In this document: positions 7,786-17,046 of the stretch, piece by piece
Position numbering within the stretch: position 1 is the stretch's first letter
Layout: each line of letters opens with the position of its first letter
Assembly (NCBI GenBank): GCA_026129905.1
Contig: JAHCHE010000044.1
Coordinates: 1-55,088, forward strand
Direction: 5' to 3'
Source: Bryobacteraceae bacterium
Lineage (GTDB): Bacteria > Acidobacteriota > Terriglobia > Bryobacterales > Bryobacteraceae
Length of the DNA: 55,088 nt
Notes under the pieces: model-generated
What the model saw: the letters and a program-made list of their open reading frames with translations, nothing else
Told to the model about the DNA's origin: nothing
Databases searched by the model: none
Position numbers and translations under genes: made by a program

Positions 7786-9156
7786 ATGCGTATTCTAATG
7801 GCCGCGGCATTATCGATCCCGGCGCTTGCGCTTACCGCCTGTTCCGGGTCGGAAGTCTCGGCGGACAAGACCGCTTCGCGCGCCGGCGCGCATCTGCAGG
7901 CCCGGGCTTACAACTCGGGCTTCGAGCTGGCGCACCAGACCTACAACGGCATTTCGCCCGCCAGCGACGGCAACATATATTACGTGCTCTGCTCGGAGTC
8001 GATCGACACGGGCGCGCAGATGTATTGCTACAATCCGGCCGCCGACAGTGTCCGCCACGTCGGCGATCTCACCGAGGCCTGTGGCGAGAAAGGCTCGAAG
8101 GCCATTGTCCACGGCAAGAGTCACGTGCCGTTCTTCGAGTCCAACGGCAAGCTATACTTCGCCACGCACGTCGGCTACTACACCGTCAAGGGCGGACGGG
8201 AGCTGATGGGCGTTCCGCCGCCGGGCTACAAACCCTATCCGGGCGGCCACTTCCTCGCGTACGACCTCAAAACCGGAAAATTTGAAAACCTCGCCAAGGC
8301 GCCGCAGGAGCACGGGATCATCACCATGACGATGGATCCCGGCCGCGGGCGGCTGTACGGCATCACCTGGCCCAATGGCTATTTCCTCCGCTACGACCTG
8401 GCGTCCAAAGATCTGAAGAACCTCGGCGCCATCTCGCAGGAAGGCGAAGCGGGCTCGGGTCCTGCGTACCGGACCCTCTGCCGTTCCATGGTCGTTAATC
8501 CCGGCGACGGCAGCGTCTACTTCACCACTTCCGAAGGGGACATCCACCGATATCGCTACGACCACGACGCTCTGGAGAAGATCGAAGGCGAAGACCTCCG
8601 CAAGGATTACTTCGGCAGTTATGATCCCACGTCTCCCGGTCACATGGGTTACAACTGGAGGCAGGCGGTTTGGTATCCCAAGGATAAGGCCATTTACGCC
8701 GTCCATGGTAACTCGGGTTACCTGTTCCGGTACGATCCGGCCGCCAATCGCGTCGACGTGGTCGAAAGGATTACCGCCGAGCCTTCCCGCCGGAGCGGCA
8801 TGTTCGATAAGTTCTATTACGGCTACCTTGGTTTTGCTCTCGGTCCCGATGAAAGCACCTTGCACTACCTGACCGGCGGCGCGATCTATCAGGACGGTCG
8901 CCCGCTGGCGGCGCGGACCAAGACGCAGGTTGGCGCCCGGGGCGAGGAGAACCTCCACCTGGTCACCTACGACATCCCGGCCGGCGCCTACCGCGATCAC
9001 GGCCCCATCTTCTTTGACGGCGGCGGACGTCCTACCTACGTGAACTCGATCGCGGTCGGCCGCGACGGCGCGGTGTACGCGATCGCGAATATCCCGGATA
9101 ATGGCAGGACTCGGACCGACTTGATCAAAGTTCCCGGCCCGCTAGCGCGAAAATGA
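7786..9156 (+). CDS. Lipoprotein with a predicted beta-propeller fold, unknown function
   Basis: A 456-residue protein starting at ATG 7786. Residues 1-19 form a lipoprotein signal (ALALTACSG). The remainder is built of recurring units in which a D-G-x-I/V-Y motif is followed by a Y-D/N-P/L-A/K segment (for example SDGNIYYV, YNPAADSVRHVG, YDLKTGKFENLA, GDGSVYFTT, RYDPAANRVDVVE). That is the pattern of a six- or seven-bladed propeller such as SMP-30/NHL-like proteins. It overlaps the following TPR gene by 4 nt (ATGA), the first link of a three-gene operon. I cannot assign a substrate or reaction. It may be a surface sensor or scaffold. Confidence 0.72.
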   Translation: MRILMAAALSIPALALTACSGSEVSADKTASRAGAHLQARAYNSGFELAHQTYNGISPASDGNIYYVLCSESIDTGAQMYCYNPAADSVRHVGDLTEACGEKGSKAIVHGKSHVPFFESNGKLYFATHVGYYTVKGGRELMGVPPPGYKPYPGGHFLAYDLKTGKFENLAKAPQEHGIITMTMDPGRGRLYGITWPNGYFLRYDLASKDLKNLGAISQEGEAGSGPAYRTLCRSMVVNPGDGSVYFTTSEGDIHRYRYDHDALEKIEGEDLRKDYFGSYDPTSPGHMGYNWRQAVWYPKDKAIYAVHGNSGYLFRYDPAANRVDVVERITAEPSRRSGMFDKFYYGYLGFALGPDESTLHYLTGGAIYQDGRPLAARTKTQVGARGEENLHLVTYDIPAGAYRDHGPIFFDGGGRPTYVNSIAVGRDGAVYAIANIPDNGRTRTDLIKVPGPLARK

Positions 9157-9989
9157 CGTTCCCCGCCAGGCGCCGGATCACTCCCGCGGGCTGCCTGCTC
9201 GCGCTAGCCTGGAGCGCCTGGCCCCTCAGTGGCGCGGAAACGGACATCCGCAAGGCCGACGATCTCTTCCGTCAGGGCGCGAAGCTCTTTGAACTTCGCC
9301 GGACCGCCGAGGCGGCCGGGGTTCTCCAGGAATCGTTGGCGCTGAATCCGAACCAGCCCGCCGCGATGAAACTGCTGGGGTTGTGTCACCAACTCGCCGG
9401 ACGGAACGAGGAGGCCGAAAAGGCGTTCCTCGCCGCCACGCGCTTGAACCCCAAGGACTCCGACGCCTGGTATTTCCTGGCCCGCCAGTATTACAGCGCG
9501 AATTTCTTCGACAAGACGCTCGATGCGCTGCGCCGCGCCGAGGCCCTGGCCCCGGGCGATCATCGCATCCACACATACGCCGGCTTGACGCTGGAGGCGA
9601 CCGGCGACCTCGACGCCGCCGTTGCCGCTTACGAAGAAGCTATTAAGTGGAATGAGCGCGCGGCCCGGCCGAGCTTTCGTCCGTATTACTGCTACGGCGC
9701 CCTCCTGGCCAAGCTCAATCGCCTGCCCGACGCCGAGAAGCGGCTCCGCCGCGCCAAGAGCCTCGACGCCGCGGTGTGGGAAGTCTATTTCGAGTTAGGC
9801 AAGCTGTATTACAAGCAGGGTAAGCGGCCCGAGGCCCTCGCTGAGTTACAGGCCGCGCTGAAAGCCGACCTGGTCTCGACGGAGGATGCCGGCCGGTTCT
9901 ACCATTTACTCGCGCGGATCTATTTCGACCTCGGACGCGAGGAGGAAGCGAATAAGGCCCTCGCGATGATGGGGGAGGGCGGCCGGTGA
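9153..9989 (+). CDS. Exported TPR-repeat protein
   Basis: A 278-residue protein with a signal peptide (about residues 1-28, ending LSGAET). At least six tetratricopeptide repeats follow, from DDLFRQGAKLFELRRTAEAA to the C-terminal RFYHLLARIYFDLGREEEAN. TPR arrays hold protein partners, and this one probably acts in the periplasm. It overlaps both neighbours by 4 nt (ATGA upstream, GTGA downstream), so the propeller lipoprotein, this protein and the CRTAC1-type protein are almost certainly translated as a coupled set and may form one complex. No catalytic motif is visible. Confidence 0.8.
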   Translation: MTFPARRRITPAGCLLALAWSAWPLSGAETDIRKADDLFRQGAKLFELRRTAEAAGVLQESLALNPNQPAAMKLLGLCHQLAGRNEEAEKAFLAATRLNPKDSDAWYFLARQYYSANFFDKTLDALRRAEALAPGDHRIHTYAGLTLEATGDLDAAVAAYEEAIKWNERAARPSFRPYYCYGALLAKLNRLPDAEKRLRRAKSLDAAVWEVYFELGKLYYKQGKRPEALAELQAALKADLVSTEDAGRFYHLLARIYFDLGREEEANKALAMMGEGGR

Positions 9990-11638
9990 GAGGGGCGGCC
10001 CTGGCGGCGATCGCTTGCTTCGCCTTTGCCGGCCCGCAGCGGGAGGAGTTCGCGCCCATCGTTCTTGTCGATGTCGCCGGCGAAGGCGGGCTGCATTTCG
10101 TGCTCGACAACCACGCCACACCGGACAAGTACCAGGTGGAGACCATGCCCGCGGGCGTCGCGGTGATCGACTTCGACAACGACGGCCTGGAGGACCTGTA
10201 CTTCATCAACGGCGCGAGCATACCCGAGCTCGCCAAAACGAAGCCGTCGTATTGGAACCGCCTCTACCGCAACGAAGGCAATTTCCGGTTTACCGACGTC
10301 ACCGAACGCGCGGGCGTGGCCGGCGAGGGCTTCAGCATGGCCGTGGCCGCGGCCGATTACGACAACGACGGGTGGACGGACCTGTTTGTCGCGGGCGTGA
10401 ATCGCAACATTCTCTTCCGCAACAACGGCGACGGGACGTTTTCCGACGTCACGGTGAAAGCCGGGATCGCGGCTGCCGGCCCGTCCAAGCCGTGGTCGAT
10501 TTCCGCCGGCTGGTTCGATTTCGACAACGACGGCCATCTCGACCTGTTCGTCGTCAACTACGTCAAATGGAGCCCCACCGGCGATCCGTACTGCGGGCTT
10601 CCCAAGCAGGGTTATCGTTGTTACTGCCATCCAAAGCACTACGAAGGCCTGCCGAACACCCTCTACCGCAACAACGGCGACGGCACATTCACCGACGTCT
10701 CGGAGACATCGGGCATTTCCGCCCACGTCGGCAAAGGGATGGGCCTGGCCTTTGCCGATTACGACGGCGACGGACTCATCGACGTCTTCGTCTGCAACGA
10801 CACCGTGCGGAATTTCCTGTTCCGCAACCAAGGGAACGGAAGATTCACCGAGACGGCCCTTCGCGCGGGCGTTGCCCTGAACGAGGACGGCGTCGCCCTG
10901 TCGAGCATGGGAGCGGACTTTCGCGATATCGACAACGACGGCAAACCCGACGTCTTCGTCACGGCGCTGTCGAATGAAACCTTCCCGTTGTTCCGGAATC
11001 TCGGCAACGGCACGTTCCAGGATGTCACCTACGCGAGCCGGCTCGGCTTTCTCAGCCTGCCGTTCGGCGGCTTCGGCGGCGGCGTCTTCGACCTCAACAA
11101 CGACGGGTGGAAGGACATCTTCGTCGCCGGGTCCCACGTGATGGACAACGAGGAACTGTTCAGCAGCCGCGCCTCCCGGCAGCCGAACAAGATCTTCGCC
11201 AACCTCGGGAACGGGCGGTTCGCCGACGCCGGCGGCAATTCCGCTCTCCGCTTCCACCGCGGCGCGGCGTTTGGGGACTTCGATAACGACGGCCGCATCG
11301 ACGTCGCGGTGTCCTGCCTGAACGAGCCGGCGGAACTGCTGCGGAACGCGTCACCCGGCGAAAACAACTGGCTGCAATTGAAGCTCGAAGGACGCCGCAG
11401 CAACCGCGACGGCATCGGCGCGAAAGTGCGGCTGACGCAGGAATCCGGGGCCGTGCAATACAACCACGTCACGACGTCGGTTGGGTACGCGTCATCCAGC
11501 GCCCGGCGCGTTCACTTCGGGCTCGGCAGCGACGCCGCCATCAAGCGCATCGAGATCGCGTGGCCGAGCGGGGCGCGCCAGACGCTCGACAACGTCAAAG
11601 CAAATCAACTGCTGCGCGTGGTCGAGCCGGAATCGTAA
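9986..11638 (+). CDS. CRTAC1-type protein: FG-GAP/VCBS repeats with a C-terminal ASPIC/UnbV domain
   Basis: A 550-residue exported protein starting at GTG 9986, overlapping the TPR gene by 4 nt. After the signal peptide come seven calcium-binding D-x-D-x-D-G units in FG-GAP/VCBS repeats (IDFDNDGLED, ADYDNDGWTD, FDFDNDGHLD, ADYDGDGLID, RDIDNDGKPD, FDLNNDGWKD, GDFDNDGRID), giving an integrin-alpha-like propeller. The last 90 residues match ASPIC/UnbV (NWLQLKLEGRRSNRDGIGAK, then VHFGLGS and IAWPSGARQTL). A cysteine cluster lies in the third blade (CGLPKQGYRCYCHP). The family is common in acidobacteria and planctomycetes and is thought to act in surface adhesion or carbohydrate recognition. No enzyme activity is established. 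Confidence 0.88.
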   Translation: MRGAALAAIACFAFAGPQREEFAPIVLVDVAGEGGLHFVLDNHATPDKYQVETMPAGVAVIDFDNDGLEDLYFINGASIPELAKTKPSYWNRLYRNEGNFRFTDVTERAGVAGEGFSMAVAAADYDNDGWTDLFVAGVNRNILFRNNGDGTFSDVTVKAGIAAAGPSKPWSISAGWFDFDNDGHLDLFVVNYVKWSPTGDPYCGLPKQGYRCYCHPKHYEGLPNTLYRNNGDGTFTDVSETSGISAHVGKGMGLAFADYDGDGLIDVFVCNDTVRNFLFRNQGNGRFTETALRAGVALNEDGVALSSMGADFRDIDNDGKPDVFVTALSNETFPLFRNLGNGTFQDVTYASRLGFLSLPFGGFGGGVFDLNNDGWKDIFVAGSHVMDNEELFSSRASRQPNKIFANLGNGRFADAGGNSALRFHRGAAFGDFDNDGRIDVAVSCLNEPAELLRNASPGENNWLQLKLEGRRSNRDGIGAKVRLTQESGAVQYNHVTTSVGYASSSARRVHFGLGSDAAIKRIEIAWPSGARQTLDNVKANQLLRVVEPES

Positions 11639-11655
11639 AGCCCGGGACCGCGGTC

Positions 11656-13971
11656 TTACTCGACGGCGACGCTCACCCCCGGCTGGCTGTGCAGATCCCC
11701 AACGGAGAATACCAGCGGAGGTAGGCCGACGGGCGCATCGGCGGGGACGCGTATGTTGAGTTGAAGGACGCCGGAAATCAGGCCCGGCGCCGGCCCGGCG
11801 TAGACAACTTCCGCCTCGCGTCCGCCGATGAACGCCTTCACCGGAAGCAGCAGCGTCGGTCCGATGCCCGGGACAATGGCCCCGTCCTCGCCCGGCGGTC
11901 TCATCTCGCCCCCGCCCGTTCCGTACACGCTCACAATCGTTCCGCGCCTTGCCCGGAACCGGCTGGAGTTGTAAGTGCCGTCCTCGTTGATAATTGCTCC
12001 TATGCCCTCGCCGGATGAATCGGCGGTAAATATACCCGGAGAAGCGTCGGATACCTGTAAGTTGACCGCCGGCGAACGGTGTCCGTTATAGTCGACGGTT
12101 ACTCTCACGATCGTCCGGTCGAAGACTCCGTATGGTATCACCGCGTTAATCTGACGTTCCTGCGCGTAAGTCAACGGCGCGGGTATCTCGTCGAAAAACA
12201 CTTGCGTGCCCGCGAGCGACGTGGCGACCTTACCGTTCGTCCCGATTTCCAGGCCCGCTCCCTCCTCCGGCCCGAGGCTGCGCCCGAAAATCGACACGAT
12301 CGTTCCCGGCGCCATGATGCCGGGCCGGAGGCTCGCGGCGTGCAGGATCGCTCCGACTACCGGCTCGGCCGGGCTGATCTTGAGCGTGACAGGTATCGCC
12401 AGAGGGCTGTTATCCGCGCCCTCCACCGCGATCACCACCGAGCCGGTATAGGTGTTCTCCGCCAAGTCGGTTGGGATCGCCCAGACCGTGAGCTGAGCCG
12501 GCAACGTCCCGGAGTCCGGCTCCACCGACAGCCAGGCATCCGGTACGGCGGTCGCCGTGAACGACAGGCCCTGACGCGAACCGGTGACCGACAGCCTCTG
12601 CATCAGCGGATCGCTATCCCCGGCCAGCGCGGTCCAATTGATCTGCGTTGGGGAAACGACGGCCACGAGGAGCGTCGTGATCCTGAGTTCGACTTCCACC
12701 GTCCACGTCGTGGTGGAACCGGTCGCCTGAATCGTGATGGTTCCCTCGTAGACTCCCGGTTCCAGTCCTTGCGGATTCACGCTGACGCTCAGAGCCGCCA
12801 GAGTCGTTCCCGATCGGGGCGTCACGTTTAGCCACGTCGCTGAACCGGTTGATACCTGGAAGGGGATGGCCTCGCCGCTCTCGCTTGCGATGACGACGGT
12901 CTGCGACGGCGCGGTGGCGCCGGTCGCCACGGTGAACGATAACGCGTCCGGCGTAATCTCCAGCAGCGGTCCGCTTACGATGTTGAGCGTGACCGGCAGC
13001 TCCGCCGTCCGCCCAAACCCGGTAACCCGCACCACCCCGTGATAGATGCCCTCTTCCAGGTCGCTTGGATCCACCCGAACGGAAATAAAGGAGTTGGTGG
13101 TTCCGCTCAGCGGGTTGGCGGATAGCCAGTTGCCGCCGGTCGATGTCGAGACGCCCACCGTGAAGTTGATGGCCTGTTCCAACCCGCTCGACGCCAGAAC
13201 GGTAGCCGACTGCGGCGTGGCGCTGCCGAGCGCCGCCGAAAAGAAAAGGTCGTCAGGGCTAAGCTGGATCGGTTCGGCGCCGGTCACGTTGAGCGTAACC
13301 CGAATCGTAAAGGCAACCTGGCCTTCCGGGTCCACAATGTTCACCAGGCCGGTATAAACGCCCGAAGCAAGGCCCGCCGGATCGGCTGTAATCTCGATGG
13401 GCGAGGGCGTGATGCCGCTTGCCGGCCGTGCCGACAACCAGCCGCCGCCGAAAAAGGCGGTGGTGAACCTTGTCGTCTCCGAGACCGCGCTGCTGACCGT
13501 CGCGATGCGCGTCTGCACCCGTTCGTCGTCATCCGGGCCGACGACGAAGGAAATGATGGCCGGCGTCGCGATGAGCCGGTACTTCGTATTCGCGATGAAC
13601 AGCGATACAGTAACCGTTCGTGCGCTGTTGCCCGCGGTGAGCGTGATCAGGTCGACGTACGTGCCTGGCGCCAGGCCGGAGGGGTTCACCGACACGCGAA
13701 GCGTCGCCGGCGTCTCGCCGCCGGAGGGCTGCACGCTCAGCCACGGGCCGCTCGCCACGGAAACCGTGAACTCCAACTCCTCGTCCTCGGTCGAGACCGA
13801 CAGATTCTGGGACGGCGGCGGCGTTGCGCCGGCCGAGTAGGCGAAATAGAGGTTGTCCTCGCTCACCAGGAGTTCCTGCGCCAGGGCCCCGGGGGGTGCC
13901 CATGCCGGGACCAACGCCAACAACCACAACCCGGCCCTAGCCGAGGTCCTCTTTGCCGCGGCGAACAACAT
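11656..13971 (-). CDS. Secreted protein with five BACON-like repeats and a TIGR03437 domain
   Basis: About 771 residues. After a signal peptide (cleavage near GALAQE) the protein has five repeats of roughly 100 residues. Each carries an aromatic-Leu block and a proline-rich turn: GPWLSVQPSGGETP, GGWLSARPASGITP, GNWLSANPLSGTTN, ATWLNVTPRSGTTL, DAWLSVEPDSGTLP. Each is followed by V.P..L..G.Y.G. This resembles BACON domains, which bind mucin or other glycans or act as spacers. The C-terminal 230 residues are a TIGR03437 domain (ILHAASLRPGIMAPGTIVSI, VFFDEIPAPLTYAQERQINA). The start at 13971 has GGGAGC 6 nt upstream; ATG 13986 is an alternative. Probably a long surface fibre or adhesin. Confidence 0.8.
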   Translation of the reverse strand: MLFAAAKRTSARAGLWLLALVPAWAPPGALAQELLVSEDNLYFAYSAGATPPPSQNLSVSTEDEELEFTVSVASGPWLSVQPSGGETPATLRVSVNPSGLAPGTYVDLITLTAGNSARTVTVSLFIANTKYRLIATPAIISFVVGPDDDERVQTRIATVSSAVSETTRFTTAFFGGGWLSARPASGITPSPIEITADPAGLASGVYTGLVNIVDPEGQVAFTIRVTLNVTGAEPIQLSPDDLFFSAALGSATPQSATVLASSGLEQAINFTVGVSTSTGGNWLSANPLSGTTNSFISVRVDPSDLEEGIYHGVVRVTGFGRTAELPVTLNIVSGPLLEITPDALSFTVATGATAPSQTVVIASESGEAIPFQVSTGSATWLNVTPRSGTTLAALSVSVNPQGLEPGVYEGTITIQATGSTTTWTVEVELRITTLLVAVVSPTQINWTALAGDSDPLMQRLSVTGSRQGLSFTATAVPDAWLSVEPDSGTLPAQLTVWAIPTDLAENTYTGSVVIAVEGADNSPLAIPVTLKISPAEPVVGAILHAASLRPGIMAPGTIVSIFGRSLGPEEGAGLEIGTNGKVATSLAGTQVFFDEIPAPLTYAQERQINAVIPYGVFDRTIVRVTVDYNGHRSPAVNLQVSDASPGIFTADSSGEGIGAIINEDGTYNSSRFRARRGTIVSVYGTGGGEMRPPGEDGAIVPGIGPTLLLPVKAFIGGREAEVVYAGPAPGLISGVLQLNIRVPADAPVGLPPLVFSVGDLHSQPGVSVAVE

Positions 13972-14066
13972 ATAAGTGCTCCCCATCAATGTTAGTCCAA
14001 GCGCGCGCGAGTAAAGAAGACCTTTTTGCCGCTGTTTCCGGCCGTCGCCTATACTGACCCGTAGGA

Positions 14067-15812
14067 ATGCTCTTCTCCCGCCGGCAAGTGCTCGCCCTCC
14101 TCGCGCAAGGCATCGCCTCCCGCGGCGTCAAGCCGCGGCCCCGCGGAAAACCTTCCGGCCTCCCCTGGAATTCCACCCTCACGGACATCGCCGCCCAGGC
14201 CGGTCTGCGCGAACCGATCGTCTACGGAGGTCTCGAAACGAAGGAGTACATCATCGAGACCGCCGGACCTGGAATCGCGTTCCTGGACTACGACAATGAT
14301 GGTTGGCTGGACATCCTGCTGCTGTCGGGCTCGCGCGTGGATAACAGCGCCAAGGACGCCACCAACCGGCTTTACAAGAACAATCGCGACGGCACGTTCA
14401 CCGATGTCACCAGGTCCGCCGGCCTGGAGCGCTCTGGTTGGGCCTATTCCGTTACCATCGCCGACTACAATAACGACGGGTTTGAGGATATCTTCATCAC
14501 TTACTGGGGCCGGAACGTTCTTTATCGCAACAATGGCGACGGAACTTTCACGGACGTTACCCGCGAAGCCGGTCTGCTGACGGACGATATTAGGTGGGGC
14601 GCCGGCGCCTCTTTCGTCGATTACGACCGCGACGGCCACCTGGACCTGTTCGTCTCCAACTACGTCGATTTCGCCTTTGACCGCGTGCCTCGTCCGGGCG
14701 CCAAGAACACCTGTAACTGGAAGGGCGTGCCCGTTCACTGCGGACCGATGGGCCTGCCGAAATGCGCGCACGCGCTTTACCGCAACAACGGCAAAGGCGT
14801 CTTCACGGACGTGTCGGATGCCGCCGGCATCGCCGCCGCCGGCAAGACCTACGGTATGACGGTGGTCGCCGCCGATTTCGACAACGACGGCTGGCCCGAC
14901 ATCTACGTGGCCTGCGACTCGACCAACAGCCTCATGTTCATGAACAACCACGACGGCACGTTTCGCGAAGAAGGCCTCGAGCGCGGCTCGGCCCTCAGCG
15001 AAGACGGGATGGAGCAGGCCGGCATGGGGCTGGGCATCGGGGACTTCAACCTGGACGGCAGCCTGGACATCTTTAAAACGCACTTTGCCGACGACACCAG
15101 CGTGCTCTATCAGAACGACGGCGAGGGCTTTTTCCAGGATCTGACTATCCGCTCCGGCCTCGCGGTGGAGACGCGGTTCGTCGGCTGGGGCGCTGGCATC
15201 GTCGACCTGGATAACGACGGCTTGCCCGACCTGTTCGCCGTAACCGGCAACGTGTACCCGGAACTGGAGGCAAAGATCCCCAGTTACCGCTACCGCACCC
15301 CGCGAACCATCTACCGCAACCTCGGCGACGGCAAGTTCGAGCAGTTAATCGAACAGGGCGGCCCCGGCGTCACGGCCGAGCACGCCAGCCGCGGCTGCGC
15401 CTTCGGCGATTTCGACAACGACGGCGACATCGACGTCGTGATCATGAACATGAACGAGCCGCCGTCGCTTTTGCGCAACGACGTCACTGGAGACAACCAC
15501 TGGCTGAAAGTCAAACTGGTCGGGGTCCAATCCAACCGCAGCGCCATTGGAGGACGCGTCACATGCCATTACGGCGGGCGAAAGCAGGCTCAGGAAGTGC
15601 TGGCCCAATCGAGCTTCTACTCATCGTCGGACAAGCGGCTGCATTTCGGGCTCGGCGGCGAAACTTCCGCGCGGCTGGAAGTGCGCTGGCCGCTCGGCCG
15701 TACCGACGCGTTCGACAACGTAGAAGCCGGCCGGCTGATCGTCATCCGCGAAGGTGAAGGGATCGTCGCCCGGGAGAAATTCGGCGGGAAGCCGGTCTCA
15801 CCCGCCGGCTGA
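14067..15812 (+). CDS. Second CRTAC1-type protein: FG-GAP/VCBS repeats with ASPIC/UnbV
   Basis: A 581-residue protein with the same architecture as the 9986-11638 product. Its N-terminus (MLFSRRQVLALLAQGIASRG) carries a twin arginine and may be a Tat signal. Seven D-x-D-x-D-G calcium sites are visible (LDYDNDGWLD, ADYNNDGFED, VDYDRDGHLD, ADFDNDGWPD, GDFNLDGSLD, VDLDNDGLPD, GDFDNDGDID). The ASPIC/UnbV end reads NHWLKVKLVGVQSNRSAIGG, then LHFGLGGE and VRWPLG. The cysteine-containing insert of blade 3 is shared (CNWKGVPVHCGPMGLPKC). Unlike the first copy it has no overlapping partner gene. It converges on the radical SAM gene with a 15-nt overlap. Role inferred as extracellular binding. Confidence 0.87.
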   Translation: MLFSRRQVLALLAQGIASRGVKPRPRGKPSGLPWNSTLTDIAAQAGLREPIVYGGLETKEYIIETAGPGIAFLDYDNDGWLDILLLSGSRVDNSAKDATNRLYKNNRDGTFTDVTRSAGLERSGWAYSVTIADYNNDGFEDIFITYWGRNVLYRNNGDGTFTDVTREAGLLTDDIRWGAGASFVDYDRDGHLDLFVSNYVDFAFDRVPRPGAKNTCNWKGVPVHCGPMGLPKCAHALYRNNGKGVFTDVSDAAGIAAAGKTYGMTVVAADFDNDGWPDIYVACDSTNSLMFMNNHDGTFREEGLERGSALSEDGMEQAGMGLGIGDFNLDGSLDIFKTHFADDTSVLYQNDGEGFFQDLTIRSGLAVETRFVGWGAGIVDLDNDGLPDLFAVTGNVYPELEAKIPSYRYRTPRTIYRNLGDGKFEQLIEQGGPGVTAEHASRGCAFGDFDNDGDIDVVIMNMNEPPSLLRNDVTGDNHWLKVKLVGVQSNRSAIGGRVTCHYGGRKQAQEVLAQSSFYSSSDKRLHFGLGGETSARLEVRWPLGRTDAFDNVEAGRLIVIREGEGIVAREKFGGKPVSPAG

Positions 15813-16901
15813 TCGGATGCCCGCGATGGGAACGTCCGGTCCGCTTTCACCGGCCCCCGCCGGGCTCTCGTCGTACGATAGCGTACTGGTCACCGCCGGA
15901 CACCGCGCGCAGATGATATCGGCTTCCTCCTCCGACTCTGCCGGAACGGATCTCCGCCGCTTCTGCTGCCGCGCCAGGTAACTCCTCGCTGCGCGGTACT
16001 GCTCGTTGTTCCAGACCGACATCAGGGAACTGTCGCGGATTGATCCGAAATCGTCGCTTTGCACGCGCTGATAGCAGCAGGAGCCCACGCCGCCATCGAC
16101 GTTGATCACGATGCTTCGCCAAAGCCACCCGCACGTCTCCGGCATATCCTGGCTGGTGACGTTCGGATACTGCCCCGTCGCGCGCCAGGCCGGATCTCTC
16201 ACAAAGCCCCGGATGACCCGGAATTCATCCACGCCAAGCTCACCGGCAAGCTTCCTGGCCGGTTCGATTTCGTGCTCGTTATGCTTGAATGCGACGTACC
16301 GCCACACCAGGTAGGGCCGGCTCGACCGCCGGCGCCGCTTCACCTCAACCAACGCCCGGACGTTGCCGAGCACCCGCTCAATGTTCCCGCCCCGGCGGTA
16401 GACGCTATAGACGTCCTGGCTCACGCCATCGGCGGAGACGTTCAGGAACGACAGCCCGGAATCGACGATCTTCTCGGCGCCGGCCTCTCCCCAACGCAGG
16501 CTGAAGTTCGTGTGCACGCAGGTGTAGATCCGCCGCTCGTGCGCGTACCGGATCATCTCGCAAATGCCGGAATGCAGAAACGGTTCTCCCCAGTTGAACA
16601 GAAAAACCATGTAGAGCCGGTCGCCGATTTCATCGATCACTTTCTTGAACAATGGAACCGGCATCAGGCCCCGCAGTTCGCGATTGAGTTCGCCCGCCCC
16701 GGTCGCGCAGAACGGACACCGCAAATTGCATACGTTGGTGGGGTCGACAAACAGGCTGTACGGCGCTGAGGGAACCTCGACGTCCCTGCGCAATCGATGG
16801 TACTCAGCCGCCGCCAGGTTGAGGAGCCTTCTCGGGCTGCTCGAATGCAGGAGCGCATCCAAACCATGCCGGGAACGGATGAAACGCGTCAACCATACCA
16901 C
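15798..16901 (-). CDS. Radical SAM protein with a SPASM-like C-terminus
   Basis: A 367-residue protein. The radical SAM iron-sulfur motif is Cys58-x3-Cys62-x2-Cys65 (VCNLRCPFC). It is followed by the glycine-rich FNWGEPFLH and a TNFSLRWGE strand. Towards the C-terminus, cysteines in ETCGWLW, GSCCYQ and ICARCP fit a SPASM/twitch auxiliary cluster, typical of enzymes that modify peptides or small molecules. I prefer GTG 16901, which has GAGGTG 5 nt upstream; the frame extends to ATG 16979. No precursor peptide gene is adjacent, so the substrate is unknown. Convergent overlap of 15 nt with the CRTAC1-type gene. Confidence 0.85.
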   Translation of the reverse strand: MVWLTRFIRSRHGLDALLHSSSPRRLLNLAAAEYHRLRRDVEVPSAPYSLFVDPTNVCNLRCPFCATGAGELNRELRGLMPVPLFKKVIDEIGDRLYMVFLFNWGEPFLHSGICEMIRYAHERRIYTCVHTNFSLRWGEAGAEKIVDSGLSFLNVSADGVSQDVYSVYRRGGNIERVLGNVRALVEVKRRRRSSRPYLVWRYVAFKHNEHEIEPARKLAGELGVDEFRVIRGFVRDPAWRATGQYPNVTSQDMPETCGWLWRSIVINVDGGVGSCCYQRVQSDDFGSIRDSSLMSVWNNEQYRAARSYLARQQKRRRSVPAESEEEADIICARCPAVTSTLSYDESPAGAGESGPDVPIAGIRSAGG

Positions 16902-17046
16902 TGCAACACCTCGATTGGCTCGCCGCCGTCCCCCCGAACAAGCGAGCCCCAGCGTAAGGACTAAGCTTAGGATACGCAATCCGGCCCGACCCGGTCAAAG
17001 CTCCTCGCTCCAGCGAGACGGCCCCCCCGCGTGCGCCTGGCGGGCC

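Noticed and set aside
9920-11257. Long antisense frame (445 codons) opposite the CRTAC1-type gene
   Set aside because: It mirrors the codon pattern of the real gene in GC-rich DNA and has no family similarity; the plus strand has seven DxDxDG motifs.
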